A DNA stretch of 64,000 nt, taken from Thioalbus denitrificans. GTDB lineage: Bacteria; Pseudomonadota; Gammaproteobacteria; DSM-26407. The notes beneath the pieces are model-generated. The model had not been told where the DNA came from, searched no databases, and saw only the letters and a program-made list of their open reading frames with translations. The DNA lies in NCBI RefSeq assembly GCF_003337735.1, contig NZ_QPJY01000003.1:26612-90611 (forward strand). Reading direction: 5' to 3'. The position numbers and the translations under genes are program-made. Below, piece by piece: positions 57,779-64,000 of the stretch. The stretch's first letter is position 1; every line of letters starts with the position of its first letter.

Positions 57779-60526
57779 ATGGCTGAAATCAGTCGCGTTG
57801 CCCTGTTCGGCAAGCTCAACGAGGTGGGCTACAAGGCCATCGAGAGCGCCACCCTGTTCTGCAAGATGCGGGGCAACCCCTACGTGGAGCTGGTGCACTG
57901 GCTGCACCAGATACTGCAGCTGCAGGACTCCGACCTGCACCGCATCATCAAGCACTTCGAGCTGGAGCCCAGCCGCCTGGCCAAGGACTTCACCGCGGCG
58001 CTCGACCGCCTGCCGCGCGGCTCCACCTCCATCTCGGATCTCTCCAGCCACCTGGAGGAGGCGGTGGAGCGGGGCTGGGTCTACGGCACCCTGCTGTTCG
58101 GCGAGGCCCAGATCCGCACCGGCCACCTGCTGGTGGGGCTGGTCAAGACCGGCGGGCTGCGCCACGAGCTGCTGGCCATCTCCCGGGAATTCGACAAGGT
58201 CAAGCTCGACGATCTCACCGATCACTTCCACAACATCGTCGGCGGCTCCCCGGAGGAGCGACTCGCCACCAGCGACGGCAGCCGGCTCGCCGCCGCGGAG
58301 GGCGCGGCCGGCGGCGAAGGGGGGCTGGCGCCGGCGGCCATGGGCAAGCAGGAGGCCCTGGCGCGCTTCTCGGTGGACCTCACCGAGCGGGCCCGCAAGG
58401 GGGAGATCGACCCCATCGTGGGCCGCGACGAGGAGATCCGCCAGATCGTCGACATCCTCATGCGCCGGCGCCAGAACAACCCCATCATCACCGGCGAGGC
58501 GGGGGTGGGCAAGACGGCGGTGGTGGAGGGCTTCGCCCTGCGCATCGCCGCCGGTGACATCCCCCCCTCCCTCACCGACGTCACCCTGCGCACGCTGGAC
58601 ATCGGCCTGATGCAGGCCGGCGCCAGCATGAAGGGCGAGTTCGAGAACCGCCTGCGCCAGGTGATCGAGGAGGTGCAGTCCTCGCCGAAGCCCATCATCC
58701 TGTTCATCGACGAGGCCCACACCCTCATCGGCGCCGGCGGCACGGCCGGCACCGGCGACGCGGCCAACCTGCTCAAGCCGGCGCTGGCGCGGGGAACGCT
58801 GCGCACCATCGCCGCCACCACCTGGAGCGAGTACAAGAAGTACATCGAGAAGGACCCGGCCCTCACCCGCCGCTTCCAGGTGATCCAGATCGACGAGCCC
58901 ACCGAGGACAAGGCCATCCTCATGGTGCGCGGCGTGGCCAGCACCCTGGAGAAGCACCACCAGGTGCAGATCCTGGACGAGGGGCTGGAGGCGGCCGTGC
59001 GCCTCTCCCACCGCTACATCCCGGCCCGCCAGCTGCCCGACAAGGCGGTCAGCCTGCTCGACACCTCCGCGGCGCGGGTGGCCATCAGCCAGCACGCCGT
59101 TCCGGCGGAGGTGGAGGACTGCCGGCGCCGCATCGAGGCGCTGGACACGGAGCTGGAGATCATCGCCCGGGAGCAGGCCGTGGGCATCGACACCGCCGCC
59201 CGCGAGGAGGCGGCGCGCAAGAAGCTGGCGGCCGAGCACGAGCGCCTGGCGACCCTGGAGGAGCGCTGGAACGGGGAGAAGGCCCTGGTGGGGAACATCC
59301 TCGACCTGCGCGCCCGGCTGCGCGGCGCGGTGGGCAAGGTGGAGGGCGCCGCCAGCGAGCTGGAGCAGGCCGCCGAGGCCGCGGCCGCCGGGACCGGCGC
59401 CGGGACCGATCCGGAGGGGGCGGGGCCCGCCGCCGACGGCGCGGCCCTGCTGGAGGAGCTGCGCGGCCTGCAGCACCAGCTCACCGAGCTGCAGGGGGAG
59501 AGCCCGCTGATCCTGCCCACCGTGGACGCCCAGGCGGTGGCGAGCGTGGTCTCCGACTGGACCGGCATTCCCATGGGCCGCATGGTGCACAACGAGATCG
59601 AGGCGGTGCTGCACCTCGCCGACACCCTCAACCAGCGGGTCATCGGCCAGCGTCACGCCCTGGAGATGGTCGCCCGCCGCATCCAGACCTCCCGCGCCCA
59701 GCTGGAGAATCCCAACAAGCCCATCGGCGTGTTCATGCTCTGCGGCCCCTCGGGTGTGGGCAAGACCGAGACCGGCCTGGCGCTGGCCGAGGCCCTCTAC
59801 GGCGGCGAGCAGAACATCATCACCATCAACATGAGCGAGTACCAGGAGGCCCACACCGTCTCCACCCTGAAGGGGGCGCCCCCCGGCTACGTGGGCTACG
59901 GCGAGGGCGGCGTGCTCACCGAGGCGGTGCGGCGCAAGCCCTACAGCGTGATCCTCCTCGACGAGGTGGAGAAGGCCCATCCAGACGTCCACGAGATGTT
60001 CTTCCAGATCTTCGACAAGGGCTGGATGGAGGACTCCGAGGGCCGCCGCATCGACTTCCGCAACACCCTCATCCTGCTCACCTCCAACGTCGGCTCGGAC
60101 CTGATCATGAACCTGTGCCGGGACCCGGAGCTGATGCCCGAGGCCGAGGGCATCGCCCAGTCGCTGCGCGAGCCCCTGCTGAAGGTCTTCCCCGCGGCGC
60201 TGCTGGGGCGGCTCATCGTCGTCCCCTACTACCCGCTGAGTGACGAGATGCTGGCCGAGATCACCAAGCTGCAGCTCGGGCGCATCCAGAAGCGGGTGGA
60301 GGAGAACCACCGCATCCCCTTCACCTACGACGAGGCGGTGGTCAAGCTGGTGGGCAGCCGCTGCACCGAGGTGGAGAGCGGCGCGCGCATGGTGGACGCC
60401 ATCCTCACCAACACCGTCCTGCCCGCCATCAGCCAGGAGGTCCTCAACCGCATGCTGGCCGACCAGCCCATCGCCCGGGTGCACGTGGGCGTGGAGGAAG
60501 GCAACCTGACCTATGCGTTTGAGTGA
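57779..60526 (+). CDS. tssH: Type VI sheath-recycling ATPase TssH (ClpV)
   Basis: 915 residues. An N-terminal Clp repeat domain (about 1-160, MAEISRVALFGKLNEVGYKA) recognises the contracted sheath. Two AAA+ modules follow: Walker A GEAGVGKTA near residue 239 with LFIDEAHTLIGAGG, and GPSGVGKTE near 656 with VILLDEVEKAHPDV. A middle coiled-coil insertion (about 440-570) is present. ClpV disassembles contracted TssB/TssC. It is the last gene of the tss operon here. A microsatellite follows the stop. Confidence 0.97.
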   Translation: MAEISRVALFGKLNEVGYKAIESATLFCKMRGNPYVELVHWLHQILQLQDSDLHRIIKHFELEPSRLAKDFTAALDRLPRGSTSISDLSSHLEEAVERGWVYGTLLFGEAQIRTGHLLVGLVKTGGLRHELLAISREFDKVKLDDLTDHFHNIVGGSPEERLATSDGSRLAAAEGAAGGEGGLAPAAMGKQEALARFSVDLTERARKGEIDPIVGRDEEIRQIVDILMRRRQNNPIITGEAGVGKTAVVEGFALRIAAGDIPPSLTDVTLRTLDIGLMQAGASMKGEFENRLRQVIEEVQSSPKPIILFIDEAHTLIGAGGTAGTGDAANLLKPALARGTLRTIAATTWSEYKKYIEKDPALTRRFQVIQIDEPTEDKAILMVRGVASTLEKHHQVQILDEGLEAAVRLSHRYIPARQLPDKAVSLLDTSAARVAISQHAVPAEVEDCRRRIEALDTELEIIAREQAVGIDTAAREEAARKKLAAEHERLATLEERWNGEKALVGNILDLRARLRGAVGKVEGAASELEQAAEAAAAGTGAGTDPEGAGPAADGAALLEELRGLQHQLTELQGESPLILPTVDAQAVASVVSDWTGIPMGRMVHNEIEAVLHLADTLNQRVIGQRHALEMVARRIQTSRAQLENPNKPIGVFMLCGPSGVGKTETGLALAEALYGGEQNIITINMSEYQEAHTVSTLKGAPPGYVGYGEGGVLTEAVRRKPYSVILLDEVEKAHPDVHEMFFQIFDKGWMEDSEGRRIDFRNTLILLTSNVGSDLIMNLCRDPELMPEAEGIAQSLREPLLKVFPAALLGRLIVVPYYPLSDEMLAEITKLQLGRIQKRVEENHRIPFTYDEAVVKLVGSRCTEVESGARMVDAILTNTVLPAISQEVLNRMLADQPIARVHVGVEEGNLTYAFE

Positions 60527-60540
60527 CGGGTGAATGCGTT

Positions 60541-60651
60541 AGTGCGTGAGTGCGTGAATGCGTGAATGCGTGGGTGCGTGGGTGCGTGGGTGCGTGGGTG
60601 CGTGGGTGCGTGGGTGCGTGGGTGCGTGGGTGCGTGGGTGCGTGGGTGCGT
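60541..60651. repeat. Tandem 8-bp repeat (GTGCGTGG/GTGCGTGA)
   Basis: About thirteen units. The first few end in GA or AA variants, the rest are a near-perfect GTGCGTGG run. It is the complement of the CACGCACT-type arrays at 9928 and 14549. It lies between convergent tssH and the CHAP-like gene. Confidence 0.92.
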
Positions 60652-60708
60652 AGGGCGGGATTCATCCCGCCAGGCAGGGCTCATCACCCGCCACCCACCA
60701 GCGGCTGG

Positions 60709-61341
60709 TCAGTCCCGCGGCTGGGGGCGGTAGAAGCGGAAGGTGCCGTTGACGGTGATGGTGATGGCGGTGTTGCCCTCCTGCCGCGTGCCGCTGAGGA
60801 AGTAGAGCCGGGTGCGCGTGACCGGGCTCCCGTCCGGGGCGTTCTGCTCCAGCACGGTCACGGTGCCGTCGCCGTGCACCGTCTCCACGATGGCGCTGTG
60901 GTGGGGCCGGTCGCCCCCCTCCTCCTCGGTGTCCACGGCGGTGTCGGTGGTGGTCACCCGCGTCACCGTGTAGTCGTAGTCGCGGAACTGCACCAGGTCC
61001 CCCGCCTGCAGGCCGGAGAGCGCCACCGAGCTGCCCCACACGTAGTCGGCGTCGGCCGACACCTCGCCGTAGTCGGCGGCGGAGCGGGCCCCGGCGCTGC
61101 GCAGCGCGTTGTCCACCAGGGCGAAGCACTGGCCGTCGCCCACCCGCTGGCCGAGGCGCTGGCGGGCGTAGGCGACCACCCGGTCGCCGAGGGACTCGGT
61201 GGGACCGTCCTTGCTGTGGCCGCCCTTGGCGCTGGGCACCGGTCCGGGCGGCGGCGTGGACGCGCGGGCGAGGGTGCCGTCATCCAGGTCCACGGAGAGG
61301 GCCTCGGGGTTGAGGGTGCCGGGAACGCGGCCTTGTCCCAT
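60709..61341 (-). CDS. CHAP/NlpC-P60-like cysteine peptidase, candidate type VI effector
   Basis: 210 residues from ATG 61341 (AAGGAG upstream); a GTG at 61359 is less likely. It has no signal peptide. A disordered Pro/Gly-rich stretch (about 20-48) precedes the catalytic domain. Cys72 in VGDGQCFALVDNAL, His147/His148 in RPHHSAIVETV and the EQN motif in VTVLEQNAP are placed as in CHAP amidases, which cut peptidoglycan peptide bonds. Being cytosolic yet wall-directed, and lying between clpV and vgrG, it could be an exported effector. No obvious periplasmic immunity protein is adjacent. It begins 14 bp after the stop of the YkgJ-like gene. Confidence 0.65.
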   Translation of the reverse strand: MGQGRVPGTLNPEALSVDLDDGTLARASTPPPGPVPSAKGGHSKDGPTESLGDRVVAYARQRLGQRVGDGQCFALVDNALRSAGARSAADYGEVSADADYVWGSSVALSGLQAGDLVQFRDYDYTVTRVTTTDTAVDTEEEGGDRPHHSAIVETVHGDGTVTVLEQNAPDGSPVTRTRLYFLSGTRQEGNTAITITVNGTFRFYRPQPRD

Positions 61342-61355
61342 GTTCGTCGTCTCCT

Positions 61356-62096
61356 TCACTCTTCAGCCAGTACCGCAAGGAAGCGCCGGAGGTGCTCGGC
61401 GGCAGGCCGCCGCGGCGCCTCCGGCCCAACCGGTGCCGGCCGCTCCAGCGCCAGCACCAGGGGCAGCCAGTCCGCCGGCCCCGCGCCGCCCTGCCATTCA
61501 TCCGCGCTGAGCCGGTAGAGCGCCCGGGAGACCCGCCGCGGCGGCGCGACCATCTCCACCGGGTGACGCTCCGGCTCTGCGCACCAGGCCGGGTCGGAGG
61601 TGACCAGGTACTCGCGGCAGGCCGCCGGGCGGCGGGCGTGGATGGAGCACGACTCCGCCTCCAGGAACGGGCAGGCCAGGCCCAGGGCGAAGTATGCCAG
61701 CCCCAGGGCCCGGCGGGCCGCGGGGTCGGCCGGGGGCGGCCCCTGCAGCCGCGCCAGCAGGCCGGCGGCCCCGAGCCGCTCCCGGGCCGCGGCGAAGCGC
61801 GCCTCCAGCGCCCGCCGCCGGTCCGGCTCCAGCCCCGCCACGTACTCCGCCAGCGCCTCGGCCTCCGCGCCGGCCACCGGCACCAGCTGCCGGCAGCAGG
61901 CCCCGCAGCCGGGTCCGCAGCGCAGCGTCCGGCCCCGGGCCGCCACCTCCCGCTCCGCCACGCCCCCCAGGGCATCGCTGATCCCGTACAGCAGCGGCAG
62001 GACCTCCGCCAGCCGCACCGGCGTCGCGTCCGCCTCGCCGCTCAGGCGCAGGGTCTCGCCGCCCACCCGCAGCCGGATGTCGAAGGGCTCCGCCAC
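61356..62096 (-). CDS. YkgJ-like cysteine-cluster protein of the type VI locus
   Basis: 246 residues from GTG 62096 (first residues VAEPFDIRLRVGGETLRLSG), starting 5 bp after the stop of the fused sheath-like gene and so probably coupled. Upstream extension of the frame overlaps that gene and is rejected. Eight cysteines: Cys60, 64, 67, 68 (CGPGCGACC), Cys142, 150, 160 (RRPAACREYL) and 172. They form the putative Zn or Fe-S site. The first about 45 residues do not resemble the family and may be a separate small domain. The function in secretion is unknown. Confidence 0.7.
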   Translation of the reverse strand: MAEPFDIRLRVGGETLRLSGEADATPVRLAEVLPLLYGISDALGGVAEREVAARGRTLRCGPGCGACCRQLVPVAGAEAEALAEYVAGLEPDRRRALEARFAAARERLGAAGLLARLQGPPPADPAARRALGLAYFALGLACPFLEAESCSIHARRPAACREYLVTSDPAWCAEPERHPVEMVAPPRRVSRALYRLSADEWQGGAGPADWLPLVLALERPAPVGPEAPRRPAAEHLRRFLAVLAEE

Positions 62097-62101
62097 GCCC
62101 G

Positions 62102-63625
62102 TCAGCGCCAGGGACCGGCCAGGGCCCGGACCGGGTCGGCGATGGACTGGAACCGCGCCAGGCGCACGGCGTTGCGATCCCGCCAGCTCACCAGCGGCAT
62201 GACGCCGCGCACCAGCACCGCCTCCATCACCCGCTCGCCGAAGTAGGCCCCGGCGCAGGGGTAGAGCCGGGGCAGGCCGTCCTGCTCGTGGACGTAGGCG
62301 GGCAGATCCCCCAGGTCCAGCACGTCGCCCGGCTCCATCTCCCAGCCCCGCGCCTTGAAGGCGCGGCCGATGAGCAGCGCGCAGGCGAGCGCCGGGCTGC
62401 CCCACAGCAGCCGCCCCTCCTCCGGCCCCCCGGGCAGCTCCTCGTAAGCGAGCCCCTCCACCGGATCGGTAGCGGCCCCGTAGGGCAGCCGCAGCAGCAG
62501 CCGCGGCCAGGCCAGCCCCAGCCACGGGGCGACGGCGCTGCGGCGCAGCGCCTGCCAGGCTGATTCCGCCTCCGGGGCGAGGGGCTGCGGGGACTCCACC
62601 ACCGCCGCCGGCGTGGCGCCGCCCAGCAGCGCGCTCCCGGCGGCGGCCAGGAACGGCGCCCCGGCACGGCCGGCCAGCGCGCCGAGCCGTCCCAGCAGCG
62701 CCAGCGCCGCCGGATCGGCGCCGAACTCGAACAGCCCCGCCAGCAGCGACCAGGCCCCGCCGTCGGCCGGCTCCACCAGCAGCCGCTCCAGGGCACCGGC
62801 CCCGCCCCCCGCCCCTTCCAGCTCCGCCGCCAGCTCGGCCAGGGTGATGTCCAGCACCGCCACCCGCACCTCGCCGCCCCCCTCCAGCCCCGTCACCAGC
62901 CCGTGCAGGCCACGCCAGGCGGCCTCCAGGGCCTGGAAGTCGGGGTGGTGGAGCAGCCCGGAGAGTTGCCCCCCCATGGCCGTCTCCACCGCCTCAAGGT
63001 AGAGCGCCTGGCCGGGGGCGGGCGCCGGCGCCACGTGGGGCGCCACGAGGTCGTGGATGAAGGCGCTGATGTCCACCGCGGGGGGCGGAGCGGCCGGCCG
63101 CGGCCGGGATGGCGTCGCCGGCTGCCGGCCCAGCAGCCGGGCGAGGGTGTCCCCGTCGGCCTCGGCCGCGGGGGCGGCCTCCGGGGCTGGTTCGGGCGCG
63201 GCCGCCGGGGCGCCGGCCGCCAACCCGCCGCCCCGGTCCCGGAACTCGGCGGCCGCGGCCTCGAACCGGGCCGGGTCCCGCAGCCGCTCGCGCAACTCCG
63301 CCAGGGCCCGGAACGGCGCCAGCTCCCGCACCAGGGACTCCGGGCGGAAGGCCTCCAGGGAGCGGAAGCGCAGGGTCTCCACGGGCCCGCCCGCCGCCAG
63401 CGGCAGCCGCAGCTCCGGCGCGAAGCGCTCCTGCACCGACTCCAGGGTGTCCAGGTCCACCGCCACCGCCGGCCGCCCCTCGAGGCCGCCGTGGAGGCCG
63501 CGGTTGGCCCGGCCGCTGAAATCCCCCAGCACCAGGATGCGCAGGGAACCGCTGCCGCGGCGGCGCACCGCCGGCTCCGCCTCCGGGCGGGTGAAGCCGA
63601 CCTCGAACTCGATCCTTCCCGGCAT
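62102..63625 (-). CDS. Fused TssB/TssC-like sheath paralog, C-terminally shortened
   Basis: 507 residues from ATG 63625 (MPGRIEFEVGFTRPEAEPAV). Residues about 1-135 resemble TssB: LRILVLGDFSGRANRG against LPFVMGVMADLSGKPE. A Pro/Ala-rich linker covers about 135-195. The rest resembles TssC: LLHHPDFQALEAAWRGLHGL, GAPFLAAAGSALLG and LLLRLPYGAATDPVEGL. It stops where TssC would begin its last about 110-120 residues, the region with the conserved CRFAHYLK block. A fused, truncated sheath protein cannot simply replace TssB/TssC. It heads a three-gene minus-strand unit. Confidence 0.75.
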   Translation of the reverse strand: MPGRIEFEVGFTRPEAEPAVRRRGSGSLRILVLGDFSGRANRGLHGGLEGRPAVAVDLDTLESVQERFAPELRLPLAAGGPVETLRFRSLEAFRPESLVRELAPFRALAELRERLRDPARFEAAAAEFRDRGGGLAAGAPAAAPEPAPEAAPAAEADGDTLARLLGRQPATPSRPRPAAPPPAVDISAFIHDLVAPHVAPAPAPGQALYLEAVETAMGGQLSGLLHHPDFQALEAAWRGLHGLVTGLEGGGEVRVAVLDITLAELAAELEGAGGGAGALERLLVEPADGGAWSLLAGLFEFGADPAALALLGRLGALAGRAGAPFLAAAGSALLGGATPAAVVESPQPLAPEAESAWQALRRSAVAPWLGLAWPRLLLRLPYGAATDPVEGLAYEELPGGPEEGRLLWGSPALACALLIGRAFKARGWEMEPGDVLDLGDLPAYVHEQDGLPRLYPCAGAYFGERVMEAVLVRGVMPLVSWRDRNAVRLARFQSIADPVRALAGPWR

Positions 63626-63853
63626 GGACTGCCCTCCCCCGGCCAAGTGACCACGACCGCCGCAACCGCGTTCCACCGGCGGGCGGCACCGCTGCCGCCG
63701 GTGTTATCGAGGCGCCACCGCGCCATCGAGCCGACAGCGCCCTGTCATTAAGTTAGCACTCCGGCGCCCATCGGGCCCTACCGCGGCACCACTTGATGCC
63801 CGAGGGGGAATATCAACTACAATCGTGGAATCGGCAGCCAGGAGGGCTCCTCA

Positions 63854-64000
63854 TGCCGCTCGGCCAGAGTGACAGGAACGTCGCCATCACCACGCCGCTG
63901 GGTGCGGACGTGCTGGTGCTGCGCAGCATGAGCGGCACGGAGCGGCTCGGACGGCTGTTCGAGTACGAGCTGGAGCTGCTCAGCGAGGACCACGACATCG
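63854..64000 (+). CDS. vgrG: Type VI spike protein VgrG (3' partial)
   Basis: The first 49 codons are present; the frame runs off the right edge. It starts MPLGQSDRNVAITTPLGADV after AGGAGG. LVLRSMSGTERLGRLFEYEL is the typical opening of the VgrG gp27-like domain. It is the spike that tips the Hcp tube and carries effectors. A TACAAT -10-like box lies at 63818-63823. It is divergent from the fused sheath-like gene, with a 228-bp shared upstream region. Confidence 0.88.

Noticed and set aside
57758..60484. 908-codon open frame on the minus strand opposite tssH
   Set aside because: Antisense shadow of a high-GC gene. No ribosome site and no recognisable domain. The 648-codon frame opposite tssF (54799-56745) is rejected for the same reason.
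62097..62525. Upstream extension of the second YkgJ-like gene
   Set aside because: It would overlap the fused sheath-like gene by over 400 bp with an Ala/Gly/Arg-rich shadow sequence. The GTG at 62096 fits coupling to the preceding stop.

Overview
The window is a GC-rich chromosomal segment of a gammaproteobacterium that very probably gains energy by oxidising reduced sulfur. The evidence is a complete sat-aprB-aprA operon (ATP sulfurylase plus adenylylsulfate reductase, the reverse-sulfate-reduction route), a two-subunit pyruvate carboxylase, and a long conserved block from nif3/degS to gatB whose order resembles, from memory, that of Pseudomonas and related Gammaproteobacteria. A Chromatiales or Ectothiorhodospiraceae-like sulfur oxidiser fits best. 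The exact genus cannot be read from the sequence.

Layout. 1-2626: pyruvate carboxylase subunits B (cut by the window edge) and A. 3030-5578: a small PepSY-like protein, a flavodiiron-like metallo-beta-lactamase protein and a YkgJ-type cysteine-cluster protein. 5725-9764: the sat-aprB-aprA operon with promoter and terminator. 9958-18508: nif3, a DegS/AlgW protease, an inserted group (methyltransferase, Ca2+/cation antiporter, DUF2784 protein), then hisD, hisG, murA and ibaG. 18827-21859: the mlaFEDCB phospholipid transport operon. 22840-32618: yrbG-kdsD-kdsC-lptC-lptA-lptB-rpoN-hpf-ptsN-hprK-rapZ-EIIA(Man)-HPr, joining Kdo synthesis, LPS transport, sigma-54 and a regulatory phosphotransferase system. 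32883-34989: mgtE, a tiny Asp/His-rich protein and a b-type cytochrome. 35235-44858 on the minus strand: mreB-mreC-mreD-maf-rng-yhdP-nit. 44985-49446: gatC-gatA-gatB and a predicted outer-membrane protein. 49699-64000: a type VI secretion cluster tssA-tssB-tssC-hcp-tagJ-tssE-tssF-tssG-tssH in the order I recall for the Pseudomonas aeruginosa HSI-I locus. Between tssH and the truncated vgrG lies an opposing three-gene group: a fused TssB/TssC-like protein, a second YkgJ-like protein and a CHAP-like cysteine peptidase.

The most unusual features are mobile or repetitive. A MITE-like element with about 34-bp terminal inverted repeats is present in two full copies and one partial copy. One full copy sits in frame inside the signal-peptide region of lptA, adding 89 codons, and its right end supplies a GTG that could serve as a new start. 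The cores of the two full copies are inverted relative to each other. Several other intergenic elements share one architecture: short units with a period near 9 bp, repeated two or three times and facing inward. Arrays of 7- and 8-bp units fill several gene boundaries. mreC appears to start at an ATT codon.

Functionally the window joins sulfur-based energy metabolism with envelope biogenesis (Mla, Lpt, Kdo, MurA, MreBCD, YhdP) and a contact-dependent secretion machine whose membrane-complex genes (tssJKLM) are not in the window.
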